The notes: generated by a model from the sequence alone, not told the origin. A stretch of DNA of 64,000 nt from Candidatus Gastranaerophilales bacterium (GCA_944324175.1 CALUVH010000003.1:34723-98722), one strand, 5' to 3'; counted from the stretch's first letter, positions 35,098 through 43,889 are shown. A program made the numbers and translations.

Positions 35098-36594
35098 AAT
35101 TCCAAGCATTGTGAAAGTTGGGATATTTATTATTTTAGAGGCAGAGCTTTCGTTGTAAAAAGAAACATTACCGGAACATACAGGAATATCTGTTTCTAGA
35201 CAAAACTTTCTGATTGCAAGTATTGTTTTTTTAAATTCAGCCATTGTTGGAGGAATTTCAGGGTTTGCGAAGTTTAGACAATTAGTAAAACCTTTAGGAG
35301 TGTAGCCTTTGGCTAAGAATGTTTCTTGTGCCTTTTTCAACATTTCATAAGTTTTTGATACCACTGATGAAAATGTATAAATCCCTAATTCACAATTTTC
35401 TTCCCAGATGTATAGTGAGTTAAACTGAGGATTTTCATCAGGTTGGAGTTGGGTTCTTGTACCTACTGTATGGTCGTATTGATTGTATATTTCTGGTGAA
35501 TTAATATTTTTTAGCGGTAAATCATTTATGGCTTTTTCAGTAAAGTCAATTTCAATATCAGGAGGGGAGACAAGAATTTCTGTAGGTATTTGTGCGAGTA
35601 TTTTTTTATCCTTGCGTATTTTATATAACTTTTCTTTGGTCACTTCTCCGATAATTGAAAAATCAAGTTTGTATTTCTGTAATATTTTTATTATTTGATT
35701 AATTTTAGATTCTTCGACAGCAAATAGCATTCTTTCTTGAGTCTCTGAGAGCATAATTTCATAATCCAGAATTGAAGAATCCCCAAGATGTATTTTACTC
35801 AAATCTATATCCATACCTACATTACTTTTGAAAGCCATTTCTGATGTTGAAGACAGTATGCCTGCAGCACCGCAATCTTGACAACTTATTACAAGATTGT
35901 GTGAAAATATTTCCAGACAGGCTTCTATCAATTTCTTTTTCATAAATGGATTGGCAATTTGGATTGATAGTTTATCTTCTTTTTTTTCATCGCTCAATTT
36001 TTTGGAAGCAAAACTTGCACCACCCATTCCATCTTTCATTGTAGGTGAACCTATGAGCATGAGTTTTAAACTGGCGTATGCACGGTTGGATGTCATTACA
36101 TCAGAGTATTTAGCAATACCTATTGCCGTAACATTCACAATAGGGTTTTCCGTGTAACACTCATTGTATAAGACTTCTGTAGAAACAGTTGGAACTCCTA
36201 TACAGTTTCCATAGTTTGATATTCCTTCAATTACTCCTTTTATTATTCTTTTATCATTTCCGAATTTTAATGAATTGCAAAGAGCAATAGGTCTTGCGTT
36301 CATAGCAAGTACATCGCGTATAATCCCCCCAATACCTGTTGCAGCACCATTGAAAGGCTCTACAGCGCATGGATGATTATGGGATTCCATTTTGAATAAA
36401 ATGGCGTGTTCTCCAATTCTTATGCCTCCGGCGTTTTCAGTTGGGAAAATGGCATTGTCCTTTGGTAAAAGTTTTAGTAATTTTTTTGAATGTAAGTATC
36501 CGCAGTGCTCAGAATACGTTGCACTGAATAGGTGTAATTCAAATTCGTTCGGTCTTCTATTAAGTTTTTGCGTGATATAGTCTTTATATTTCAT
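35083..36594 (-). CDS. purL: Phosphoribosylformylglycinamidine synthase PurL, C-terminally shortened
   Basis: PurL is the synthetase subunit of FGAM synthase (purine pathway), working with PurQ and PurS. The N-terminal part is well conserved: TYSEHCGYLHSKK, FKMESHNHPCAVEP, NGAATGIGGIIRDVLAM. A second AIRS-type region has YDHTVGT, TNCLNFANPE and SGNVSFYNE. The 503-residue chain ends soon after that, about 100 residues short of compact PurL such as the Thermotoga type (about 600), so the last AIRS C-terminal subdomain is missing. A GGDAAV-like loop is also not evident. The stop lies inside a terminator hairpin. It overlaps purQ by 11 bases. Activity is uncertain. Confidence 0.85.
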   Translation of the reverse strand: MKYKDYITQKLNRRPNEFELHLFSATYSEHCGYLHSKKLLKLLPKDNAIFPTENAGGIRIGEHAILFKMESHNHPCAVEPFNGAATGIGGIIRDVLAMNARPIALCNSLKFGNDKRIIKGVIEGISNYGNCIGVPTVSTEVLYNECYTENPIVNVTAIGIAKYSDVMTSNRAYASLKLMLIGSPTMKDGMGGASFASKKLSDEKKEDKLSIQIANPFMKKKLIEACLEIFSHNLVISCQDCGAAGILSSTSEMAFKSNVGMDIDLSKIHLGDSSILDYEIMLSETQERMLFAVEESKINQIIKILQKYKLDFSIIGEVTKEKLYKIRKDKKILAQIPTEILVSPPDIEIDFTEKAINDLPLKNINSPEIYNQYDHTVGTRTQLQPDENPQFNSLYIWEENCELGIYTFSSVVSKTYEMLKKAQETFLAKGYTPKGFTNCLNFANPEIPPTMAEFKKTILAIRKFCLETDIPVCSGNVSFYNESSASKIINIPTFTMLGIKKAP

Positions 36595-37198
36595 TTTTTA
36601 TGAACTCAAAAATTTTTTTTCCGTCGGTAAGTCCAAGTTCCTTAAATACTGCACGTTCGGGATGAGGCATCATTCCGATAATTTTCTCTTTAATATTATA
36701 AATACCTGCGATATTATCATCAGAACCGTTGACATTTTCTTTGTATTTCATAATTATTTTTTCATCAGTCTTAAGTCCGTTTTTTTGTGAGTAAGTAAAA
36801 TTCCCTTGATGATGTGCGATGGGAATTTTTATAGTTTCGCAAAAAAAATCCAATGAAACAACTTTAGATATGAATTTCATATTTTCATTATGTGTCAGTA
36901 CTCCAGACAGTAATTTACTTTCACATAGGATTTGGAATCCGTTACATATTCCCACAATCATTGTTTTACCAACGGGTAAAGATTTTACTGCATTGGATAA
37001 TTTTGCAATTCTCCCAGAAGAGATATGATCACCGTATGAAAATCCCCCAGGTAAAAAGATTACATCGTATTGTTTATTGATGATGTCATCTTGCCAGATA
37101 TATTCAGCAGTCCATCCTAATGATTCTAGTGCATATTTTGTATCTCTTTCACAATTTGTCCCTAAAAAGGTTACAATTCCGGCTTTAATTTTACTCAT
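36584..37198 (-). CDS. purQ: FGAM synthase glutaminase subunit PurQ
   Basis: PurQ supplies ammonia from glutamine to PurL. The class I amidotransferase motifs are present: GGFSYGDHI (residues about 51-59), the nucleophile Cys in VGICNGFQIL near 85, and PHPERAVF near 182 with catalytic His and Glu. The length, 204 residues, is slightly shorter than usual (about 225). It overlaps purS upstream by 8 bases and purL downstream by 11, so all three are coupled. Confidence 0.93.
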   Translation of the reverse strand: MSKIKAGIVTFLGTNCERDTKYALESLGWTAEYIWQDDIINKQYDVIFLPGGFSYGDHISSGRIAKLSNAVKSLPVGKTMIVGICNGFQILCESKLLSGVLTHNENMKFISKVVSLDFFCETIKIPIAHHQGNFTYSQKNGLKTDEKIIMKYKENVNGSDDNIAGIYNIKEKIIGMMPHPERAVFKELGLTDGKKIFEFIKNEI

Positions 37199-37457
37199 GA
37201 ATTTCTTCCATTGAAATGTCGTAGTTCTCTATTACGCTGTTTGACAGAATTTCATCAGATATCATTTGGGCGATAGCTTTAGCTTTTTTCATATCTTCAG
37301 CTTCATAGGTGAGGTTATATTGAGTATCTATGCTGCAGTTGAAATTTTTAACTTCCAACAGGTCAGATACAGCCTCTTTTAGCGTAATCGTTTTTATGTC
37401 TTTTATTGTCGGTTTGATTTTTACCGTTATTATTGCTTTAAATTTTTTCGTGTTCAT
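37191..37457 (-). CDS. purS: FGAM synthase subunit PurS
   Basis: PurS bridges PurQ and PurL. The 88-residue protein has the ferredoxin-like alpha/beta pattern: FKAIITVKIKPTIKD, the helix KEAVSDLLEV, and a YEAEDMKKAKAIAQMISDEILSN helix region. It opens the purSQL unit. A TAAAAT -10 box on the minus strand (37464-37469) ends 6 bases before the ATG, predicting a leaderless mRNA. Confidence 0.85.
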   Translation of the reverse strand: MNTKKFKAIITVKIKPTIKDIKTITLKEAVSDLLEVKNFNCSIDTQYNLTYEAEDMKKAKAIAQMISDEILSNSVIENYDISMEEIHE

Positions 37458-37463
37458 ATAATT

Positions 37464-37492
37464 ATTTTACCATTAATAAAAAAAGTGGCTAA
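37464..37492 (-). promoter_or_regulatory. Leaderless promoter of purSQL
   Basis: Minus-strand TAAAAT (37464-37469) with TTAGCC (37487-37492) as a possible -35, 17-base spacer; 6 bases separate the -10 box from ATG 37457. Confidence 0.55.
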
Positions 37493-37567
37493 AGTTTATT
37501 TACTTGAAAAATAAACAATTTTATTGTATATTGCATTCAGGGGTACAATAAAGTTGGCGGAGCGCTG

Positions 37568-38548
37568 ATGGAAGAAAAAGATAAATTTGATTTAAAATCT
37601 TTGGCCTCAAGGTGTGGTCTTTTTGGTGGGTCTTCAACAGATGAAATTGTTCAAAAAATTATTGACTTAGATAAGTCCTATCAAAGTGGAGATTTGGTGA
37701 CTATTTATAATTACTTTTTATCTGTTTCAACTAATCCCGATGTGCTGATGCAGGTCATTAGATTGGCAGATAGATTTCGTGATAGTTCTACTCTGTCTTA
37801 CCTGCTTGATATATTATTGATGAAAAATGTTGAAAAGCCTGAATTAAAAGAAAAATATATCAATACACGTGTTATGTGTGCAAAGGCTATTGCAAATTAT
37901 AAAGATACATCATCAGTTACTCCATTACTTTACTGCTTAAATAACAAGGATGAAAATTATAAAATTAGGCTGGCATGTGCGGATGCATTGGGAAAAATAG
38001 GTGATAGATACGCGGTGGCTCCACTAATCGAAGTGGTGAAAGATGAAGAAGAAAAGTCAGTTTATTTAAAAGAGTCTGCAGCTTCAGCATTAGGTATGTT
38101 AGGTGATTTGAGGGCGATTGAGCCTTTGGTCAGTATTTTAGAGGCTAATAAGGGTATTTGGAATAAGTTTACCTTTTTAAAGGAGCGTGTAATTGAAGCC
38201 TTGGGAAAAATGCGTATAGCAAATAATGATAGAGTATTTAACGCATTAAAAGAGTCTTTGCTGGATGAGTCGCCGCAAATAAGAATTAATGCTATAGAGG
38301 CGATTATGGATAGTGAGCATGAAGAAGCTTATGAAACCATTAAAAGATGTTTGGTTGATGATAATGATTATGAAGTGCAAAAAAATGCTCTTATAGCTTT
38401 GTATAATTTAGGTGGTAGGGAAATATTGGATGAGGTTGTCAGTCTGCCGATTTACTCTGAACAGTTGAAAGATGAAGCGCTTTCTATGATAGAAGAGTAT
38501 GAGGAAGAGACAGTCGAGATATATCGTGAAGATAGGAATAACCAATGA
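37568..38548 (+). CDS. HEAT-repeat protein
   Basis: The 326-residue product consists of HEAT/PBS-lyase-like repeats, e.g. KIRLACADALGKIGDRYAVAPLIEVV and a following unit AAASALGMLGDLRAIEPLVSIL-like (landmarks ADALGKIGD and ASALGMLGD). Such arrays in Cyanobacteria include phycobilin lyases, but here they are more likely a scaffold, since no pigment genes are present. A TACAAT -10 box at about 37547-37552 and GCGGAG before the ATG give a short leader. The stop overlaps the queC start (ATGA-type), so the two are translationally coupled. Confidence 0.8.
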   Translation: MEEKDKFDLKSLASRCGLFGGSSTDEIVQKIIDLDKSYQSGDLVTIYNYFLSVSTNPDVLMQVIRLADRFRDSSTLSYLLDILLMKNVEKPELKEKYINTRVMCAKAIANYKDTSSVTPLLYCLNNKDENYKIRLACADALGKIGDRYAVAPLIEVVKDEEEKSVYLKESAASALGMLGDLRAIEPLVSILEANKGIWNKFTFLKERVIEALGKMRIANNDRVFNALKESLLDESPQIRINAIEAIMDSEHEEAYETIKRCLVDDNDYEVQKNALIALYNLGGREILDEVVSLPIYSEQLKDEALSMIEEYEEETVEIYREDRNNQ

Positions 38549-39207
38549 AATCAATAATATTACTCTCCGGTGGACTTGATTCGCTTGTGAGTTTAGGTGT
38601 TTCGAAAGAAAAATATAATGTGGAGCTCGCACTAACTTTTGATTATGGACAAAAATCAGCATATCAAGAGGTGAGTACATCAGAAAAAATTTCGGATTAT
38701 TACGGTCTGACTCACAAAGTTATACAGTTGGATTGGCTTAAGGAAATAACGCATACAGCCCTTGTTTCTGATAAAAAAGTTCCTACAGGTAAGGATTTGT
38801 CAGATGAAGTAAGTTCTGCGAAGTCAGTTTGGGTGCCTAATCGAAATGGCTTATTTATGAATATAGCGGCTGCTTTTGCTGATGCAGAGGGGTATGATTA
38901 TATCTTAATAGGCGCAAATAAAGAAGAAGGAAAGACTTTCCCGGACAATACTCAGGAATTTATTGACAGTTTGAATTTAGAATTTAAGTATTCGACCAGA
39001 AAAAATCCTGAGGTTATTGCCCCCTTGATTAATTGTGAAAAAAATGATATTGTGAAATTGGCTATTGATAACAAAATTCCATTGGAATTTGTTAGGAGTT
39101 GCTATCAGTCATCTGAAAAAAATTGTGGTGTGTGTGAGTCTTGTCAAAGATTAAAAAAGGCGCTGTTAGCAAATAATGATAGTTATTACGTGAATATACT
39201 TTTTTAG
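38545..39207 (+). CDS. queC: 7-cyano-7-deazaguanine synthase
   Basis: QueC makes preQ0, the precursor of queuosine and of 7-deazaguanine DNA modifications. The PP-loop SGGLDSLVSLG is at residues 7-17, and the zinc site appears near the C-terminus as RSCYQSSEKNCGVCESCQRLKKAL. The length, 220 residues, is normal. It is coupled to the upstream HEAT gene. The other queuosine genes (queD, queE, queF) are not in the window. Confidence 0.95.
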   Translation: MKSIILLSGGLDSLVSLGVSKEKYNVELALTFDYGQKSAYQEVSTSEKISDYYGLTHKVIQLDWLKEITHTALVSDKKVPTGKDLSDEVSSAKSVWVPNRNGLFMNIAAAFADAEGYDYILIGANKEEGKTFPDNTQEFIDSLNLEFKYSTRKNPEVIAPLINCEKNDIVKLAIDNKIPLEFVRSCYQSSEKNCGVCESCQRLKKALLANNDSYYVNILF

Positions 39208-39209
39208 GA

Positions 39210-39215
39210 TATAAT
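39210..39215 (+). promoter_or_regulatory. -10 box of a leaderless promoter (DUF366 gene)
   Basis: TATAAT ends 7 bases before ATG 39223. It overlaps the queC 3' end, and no Shine-Dalgarno sequence lies between. A matching -35 box is weak. Confidence 0.5.
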
Positions 39216-39222
39216 TAACGCT

Positions 39223-39780
39223 ATGATGAAAACAATTCTAACAGATAAAGAAATTAAATATGAAGGTTGGCAGCTTTCACCGCATTGGATTTACAAAAAT
39301 TTTAAAATTCAAGGGGATGCAACTGTTGCGTTCGTCGGTGAGTGTGAAGTTAAACTATCAGAGATGGTAGACATTGAAGATGTTATAAATGATGAACCTA
39401 TTTACAGTAAATTGATGCTAAGCTTTATTTCTGAACAATTTAATGTTGATTTAGTAGAAGGCGTTTTTAGACAAAGATTGTTGATTTGTATAATAAAAGA
39501 GGCACTTGAAAAACGAGGAATTAAAGTTGTTAGAAATGGGGATGACTTATTTGTTAATAATAAAAAATTAACCGTTTCAATCGCAACAAAGTCCTTAACG
39601 TCTATATTAATTCATACAGGTATAAATATTGATTCGCAAGGAGCACCGGTAAGTGCTTGTGGTCTTAAAAGCGATTTGGGAATTGCTGATATAAAAGATT
39701 TTGCAATAGAAGTATTGACTAAATATGCAGATGAGTTAGATGATATTGTGCTTGCAAGCACTAAAGTCAGAGGAGTTTAA
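39223..39780 (+). CDS. DUF366 family protein
   Basis: The 185-residue protein matches DUF366 (known from archaea and some bacteria): it starts KEIKYEGWQLSPHWIYKNF, has GDATVAFVGECEVKLSEMVDIEDV near 30-55, and SIATKSLTSILIHTGINIDSQGAPVSACGL near 120-150. The function of the family is not established; the fold is thought to be related to biotin/lipoate ligase-like proteins, which I state with little certainty. It follows queC by 15 bases and a SPOR gene starts 4 bases after its stop. A leaderless promoter at 39210 may allow separate expression. Confidence 0.75.
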   Translation: MMKTILTDKEIKYEGWQLSPHWIYKNFKIQGDATVAFVGECEVKLSEMVDIEDVINDEPIYSKLMLSFISEQFNVDLVEGVFRQRLLICIIKEALEKRGIKVVRNGDDLFVNNKKLTVSIATKSLTSILIHTGINIDSQGAPVSACGLKSDLGIADIKDFAIEVLTKYADELDDIVLASTKVRGV

Positions 39781-39783
39781 AAT

Positions 39784-40542
39784 ATGAGAGAAGATGATGA
39801 TTTGTTTGAGCTCGAGGATCAACCCTCTCGTGTCGATTATAAAGAATACGGTAAGAAAGTAGCCAAAAATCCTAATGAAGGTGTAATAATGTTTATATCT
39901 GCATTTTTTGTTATGTTGTTGCTATTTTTAGGTATAGCAAAACAGATTTCACCTGATGTAGATGTTGCGATAGGGGACGACGAAAATCAAACTTCGGAAG
40001 AGTCTTTAGATGTTGAAGATTATACAAAATCATCGGTTGATGAAAGATTAAAACTCATTCAAATGGAAGATGCCGGTGCTGTAGCTCATGATGAAGAGGG
40101 ATTGTTTGACGATAGCCTCGAAGAAAGAGTGAAATTACCGGATAAAGTAAAAAAACATGAGCAAGATATTGATGGAGGTACAATTCCAAATGATCCGCTC
40201 CCTAGTGGTCAAGAGCAGAAAGAAGCTGTTACCCAAAATGTTGTAGAACACCCAATATCCAAAGCAGAGCCGGTTGTTGCTCCACCTCAAGCCTCTACTT
40301 CAACTCCAGCACCTACGCCTGTGAATGCTAAGGTGGTGGTCGGATATTATGCAACAGCCGAACAGGCGCAAGTCGCTAAAGGGATATTGATGGAAGCAGG
40401 ATTGAATATAAGTCCTTTTGTGAAGCAAATAGGCGGTGCTTATACAATACAAGTGGGTTCCTTCTCAAGCAGAGAAAAAGCACAAAGTGCTGCTAACGAC
40501 CTTTTACGCAATAATTTCCCAGCAAGAGTTATCGTTGAATAA
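39784..40542 (+). CDS. SPOR-domain membrane protein
   Basis: The 252-residue protein has a cytosolic acidic head, one transmembrane helix at about 37-57 (VIMFISAFFVMLLLFLGI), a long acidic and Pro/Ala-rich linker, and a C-terminal SPOR domain from about 180 (VGYYATAEQAQVAKGILMEAG, GGAYTIQVGSF). SPOR domains bind denuded peptidoglycan at division sites. The topology places the SPOR domain in the periplasm. AGGAG lies within the end of the DUF366 gene, 9-13 bases before the ATG. It is convergent with surE. Confidence 0.88.
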   Translation: MREDDDLFELEDQPSRVDYKEYGKKVAKNPNEGVIMFISAFFVMLLLFLGIAKQISPDVDVAIGDDENQTSEESLDVEDYTKSSVDERLKLIQMEDAGAVAHDEEGLFDDSLEERVKLPDKVKKHEQDIDGGTIPNDPLPSGQEQKEAVTQNVVEHPISKAEPVVAPPQASTSTPAPTPVNAKVVVGYYATAEQAQVAKGILMEAGLNISPFVKQIGGAYTIQVGSFSSREKAQSAANDLLRNNFPARVIVE

Positions 40543-40568
40543 TAAAGTTCATAAAAACGACTTCGATC

Positions 40569-41366
40569 CTAAAACCAGTCGCAGTAGCCTTTTCCTCGAC
40601 ATAGCACTTTGTCTAGATCCAACATTGTATCAGTCCTTGTCATTTCAAAGGTTACTGGTGTAATCGAAATTTTATTATTCCTGACGGCAGCAAGGTCTGT
40701 TCTTGCGTCTTCAGGTTCGGTTATTAGTTCCCCAGCCATCCAATAATAGACCTTTCCTCTCGGGTCTACTCGCTTTTCATAATTGTCCGTAAACATTTTA
40801 TTACCAAGCTCTGCTATAGCAATACCTGCGATATCTTCGCCATCAAGCGGTGGAATGTTTATGTTCAGGATACACTTTTTAGGGAATTCAAAATCTTTTA
40901 GTTTCTTGAGTAATGCACATACAAAATCTGCAGAAAATCTAAAGTTTTCAGGCTCATAATGCATGCTCGCAAGTGACACTGCAATACTTGGTACTCCAAG
41001 CATTGCTCCTTCCATAGCACAGCTGACTGTTCCTGAATACAATATGTCCGAACCAAGATTGGGGCCATGGTTAATTCCTGAAATTACCAGATCAGGCTGC
41101 TCTTCTTTTGATAAAATAGCATTAATACCGATTTTTACGCAGTCACCTGGAGTGCCGGTTGTTACCCAAGCTCGTTTTGCTCCATAAACAGGATCTTCAA
41201 GCTCCTCAACTCTTAGTGGAGTGTGTAATGTCAAAGAATGACCAGCTGCACTCCTTTCTCTGTCCGGTGCTATGATATATACATCATGTTTCCTTGATAA
41301 AGCTTCGGATAAAGCTTTTATACCATTTGCTGCTATACCATCATCGTTAGAAATCAGTATCTTCAT
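40569..41366 (-). CDS. surE: 5'/3'-nucleotidase SurE
   Basis: SurE is a metal-dependent nucleoside monophosphatase involved in stationary-phase survival. The N-terminus ILISNDDGIAANGIKAL carries the metal-binding Asp-Asp pair; TPGDCVKIG, SGINHGPNLGSDILYSGTVSCAMEG are diagnostic segments. The length, 265 residues, is typical. AAGGAG lies about 6 bases before the ATG. The C-terminus ends with GKGYCDWF. Confidence 0.95.
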   Translation of the reverse strand: MKILISNDDGIAANGIKALSEALSRKHDVYIIAPDRERSAAGHSLTLHTPLRVEELEDPVYGAKRAWVTTGTPGDCVKIGINAILSKEEQPDLVISGINHGPNLGSDILYSGTVSCAMEGAMLGVPSIAVSLASMHYEPENFRFSADFVCALLKKLKDFEFPKKCILNINIPPLDGEDIAGIAIAELGNKMFTDNYEKRVDPRGKVYYWMAGELITEPEDARTDLAAVRNNKISITPVTFEMTRTDTMLDLDKVLCRGKGYCDWF

Positions 41367-41524
41367 ATTTCTCCTTTTGTAAAAATATTCCCCTTAATAA
41401 TGATACACATTTTTATTAAAATTACCAGTGCTTAAATAGATTATTATGAATTTTTGTAAAGAAAATAAAAAAATAGCTAAAAAATATAGCAATTATATAT
41501 AAAAAAAATACTTTATAAATATGA

Positions 41525-41650
41525 ACACGAGGAATGCTTGAAATCGAGGAATCAACAAGATTTTTAAGCACACTACACTTCACACTATTTACGAGGAATG
41601 ATTCAAAAAGTTTACATTCCAAGAGCCCCCTAAAAAGGGCTCTTTCTTTT
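41525..41650 (+). ncRNA. Candidate small RNA with GAGGAAT repeats
   Basis: The hairpin AAGAGCCC (41621-41628) with GGGCTCTT (41637-41644) is followed by a T-rich stretch on the plus strand, yet no plus-strand gene lies upstream. The preceding 100 bases repeat GAGGAAT three times and can pair GGAATG with CATTCC. A short TATAAAT box near 41515 could start the transcript. This is a tentative call. Confidence 0.3.
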
Positions 41651-41676
41651 ACAAAAGATACAAAATATTGATGAAG

Positions 41677-41811
41677 TTACTTGTTTAATAAAAGAACTTC
41701 AGCAAGTTTTCCACCTTTGTTTTTAAACTTGATTTCCTTTTTGTTTGAAATTGGAGTATACTCCGGTTTTTGATAGTTAATTAAAAATTTCATAAATTCT
41801 GGACTAAACAT
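41677..41811 (-). CDS. Small hypothetical protein (44 residues)
   Basis: ATG at 41811 (minus) opens MFSPEFMKFLINYQKPEY and runs to a stop at 41677-41679. The product is basic (Lys-rich middle KKEIKFKNKGGK) with a hydrophobic end LAEVLLLNK. AAGG precedes the start by 8 bases. The composition is protein-like, but support is only the frame and ribosome site. Confidence 0.4.
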   Translation of the reverse strand: MFSPEFMKFLINYQKPEYTPISNKKEIKFKNKGGKLAEVLLLNK

Positions 41812-41980
41812 ATATCTAACCTTTTCAACACTAAAAAATAACACTACACAACTTGTACATATATAAAAACATAAATTTCGCTAATATTGTTCATTTTTTA
41901 CAAAAATTTTACATAATGTTTACAAATTTTAATAAGCGTAATTTTAATGCTATACTTGTAATTGAAGTCAGGAGTAAAAA

Positions 41981-42649
41981 ATGGCGCAATCATCATTTAT
42001 AGATATAATTACCCCGATCATGGTCGGACCATCGAGTTCTCATACTGCAGGTGCTGTTCGTCTTGGGTTGTTGGCACGTAATGTATATGATGCGAGCCCT
42101 CATAAAGTAACTTTTAGATTATACAATTCTTATGCGCAAACCGGCTTTGGTCATGGAACTGATAAAGGGCTACTTGCCGGTGTGCTTGGATTTGCTGTTG
42201 ATGACAAGCGAATAAGACATATTTTTGAACAACCTGAAGCTAAGCAGATAGCCTATGAATTTCAATATTTGGAAGATTTTAATCGGCACCCTAATGCGGT
42301 TGATTTTATATTTGAGGGTGACTTAAATATGTTTGTTGCAGGAGATAGTGTTGGTGCTGGTGAAGTGGTAATTAGAAAGATTAATGAATTTTCTGTAAAA
42401 TTTACTGGTAAGTTTAATACTTTACTACTTGTGTACCGTGATGTACCTGGGATGATTTCTCGCGTAACCAAAGTGATCCAAGAAAAGAATATTAACATTG
42501 CATCTTTACATTGTGATAGGTATGCTAAAGGTGAAGAGGCATCCATGTGTATTTGTGTGGATGGTGAGTTGGATGAAGAAATTTTAAAGCTCATTGAGGG
42601 AATTGAAAATTTATATTTGGTTCGCTATGTAAGAAAGTTAGAACATTAA
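41981..42649 (+). CDS. sdaAB: L-serine dehydratase, beta subunit
   Basis: With the alpha subunit this forms the oxygen-sensitive 4Fe-4S L-serine deaminase, giving pyruvate and ammonia. The N-terminus has IDIITPIMVGPSSSHTAGAVRLG, and an ACT-like domain spans about 145-222 (LLLVYRDVPGMISRVTKVIQ). The length, 222 residues, matches the two-subunit form of Firmicutes. AGGAG lies about 6 bases before the ATG, with TATACT further upstream. The alpha gene follows after 13 bases. Confidence 0.93.
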   Translation: MAQSSFIDIITPIMVGPSSSHTAGAVRLGLLARNVYDASPHKVTFRLYNSYAQTGFGHGTDKGLLAGVLGFAVDDKRIRHIFEQPEAKQIAYEFQYLEDFNRHPNAVDFIFEGDLNMFVAGDSVGAGEVVIRKINEFSVKFTGKFNTLLLVYRDVPGMISRVTKVIQEKNINIASLHCDRYAKGEEASMCICVDGELDEEILKLIEGIENLYLVRYVRKLEH

Positions 42650-42662
42650 TAGGTTATTTACT

Positions 42663-43547
42663 ATGATTGAAAAAGATATAAACTCTTTTGAACAGCTATA
42701 CAAGGCTTGTAATATTGCAAATGTTTCGATTTATAAATTGGCTCAAACTCGTGAGGCTTATTTGTCTGAAAAAACAGAAAATGAAGTAAGAGAAATTGTC
42801 AAAAGAAGTCTTGAGGCTATGAAAGATGCTATTAAATCAGGGCTTAATTCAAATGAGTTGTCATTGAGCGGAATGTGTGGCGCTGATTGTGAACGTTTGC
42901 AAAAACGGTTTCAAAGAAAACCGGCGTTGTTTGGTAATACATTTGAGAAAATAACAGCATATGCACTTGCAACTAGTGAAGAAAATTTGCGTATGGGAAA
43001 AATTGTAGCCTGTCCTACTGCCGGTTCTTGTGGAATTGTCCCATCTGTGCTTGTCGCCGTTGGAGAAAATTTTAACATATCTGAGTATGAGCAAATTAAT
43101 GCCCTTATTACAGCAGGTGAAATTGGTAGAATTGTCTCTAATAAAGTTGCTTTAGCTGGTGCTGTCGCCGGTTGTCAGGCTGAATGTGGTGTTGCATCAG
43201 CTATGAGTGCAGGTGCGGTATGTCAAATGCTTGGTGGTAGTAACAAACAGATCTTGAACGCAGTTGCTTTGGCTTTGAAAAATTTACTCGGACTTACTTG
43301 TGATCCTGTGTGCGGTTTAGTTGAAATACCTTGCGTTAAACGTAATCCGTTTTTAGCAATTCATGCAGTTACTGCTGCAGAGCTTGCTTTAGCTGATATT
43401 GAGTCCAAAATACCTTTGGATGAAATTGTTGATGCGTTGGAACAGACGGGAAAACTTATGTCACCTACATTAAAAGAAAGTTCTCAGGCTGGACTTGCAA
43501 AGACTAAAACAGCTTTAGAGCTTGAAAAATCTCTTTTTAAAAAATAA
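42663..43547 (+). CDS. sdaAA: L-serine dehydratase, alpha subunit
   Basis: The catalytic subunit binds the Fe-S cluster. ACPTAGSCGIVPSVL (as VACPTAGSCGIVP here) is near 115-130, followed by GCQAECGVASAMSAGA, and CDPVCGLVEIPCVKRN near 215-230; the cysteines in these motifs are the expected ligands. The length, 294 residues, is normal. It is the second gene of the sda unit and feeds pyruvate to fermentation. Confidence 0.94.
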   Translation: MIEKDINSFEQLYKACNIANVSIYKLAQTREAYLSEKTENEVREIVKRSLEAMKDAIKSGLNSNELSLSGMCGADCERLQKRFQRKPALFGNTFEKITAYALATSEENLRMGKIVACPTAGSCGIVPSVLVAVGENFNISEYEQINALITAGEIGRIVSNKVALAGAVAGCQAECGVASAMSAGAVCQMLGGSNKQILNAVALALKNLLGLTCDPVCGLVEIPCVKRNPFLAIHAVTAAELALADIESKIPLDEIVDALEQTGKLMSPTLKESSQAGLAKTKTALELEKSLFKK

Positions 43548-43667
43548 TTATAACCGCTAGATATTAAGAAATGTAACGTTTACTTTAAAAAAAAGCAATT
43601 CCTTCTGACATAAAATACTTTATATATATATAAGATATATAGAGTATAAAAATGAGGAGTTGATACT

Positions 43668-43868
43668 ATGGGTATGAATAGCGGTGCAATTTCAGGAGTA
43701 GAGAAAGTTGCAGGCGGAGATAAACCGAGAGTAAACAGAACACAGTTTGCTGAGGGATTTGATAATTTTATGAATAAATTACGTTCAGGTCAGCCTGTTA
43801 TTGGTAATTTGTTAAATGGTCAAAATCAGGCACCAGTATCAGATCAAAATGCGATTAAACTTTTATAG
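43668..43868 (+). CDS. Small hypothetical protein (66 residues)
   Basis: The product is a Gly/Asn-rich, probably soluble protein starting MGMNSGAISGVEKVAGG; no family is recognised. A central helix (FAEGFDNFMNKLRSG) is the only clear structure. GAGGAG 8 bases before the ATG and a TATA-rich promoter region upstream (43615-43650) support expression. It sits between the sda genes and coaX. Confidence 0.6.
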   Translation: MGMNSGAISGVEKVAGGDKPRVNRTQFAEGFDNFMNKLRSGQPVIGNLLNGQNQAPVSDQNAIKLL

Positions 43869-43889
43869 TTTATTTCAAATAGAGAAGTT

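Larger units (their letters stand above)
41367..41980. other. Intergenic region with possible small RNA and small ORF
   Basis: This AT-rich stretch of 614 bases separates surE and sdaAB. It contains three GAGGAAT words at about 41529, 41544 and 41593, a plus-strand terminator-like hairpin at 41621-41644, a minus-strand 44-codon ORF at 41677-41811, and a TATACT -10 box at about 41950 for sdaAB. No other gene is evident. Confidence 0.5.

Noticed and set aside
41422..41622. Minus-strand frame of 66 codons
   Set aside because: Very Phe/Ile-rich translation of AT-rich DNA, without a ribosome site, and overlapping a better small-RNA candidate.
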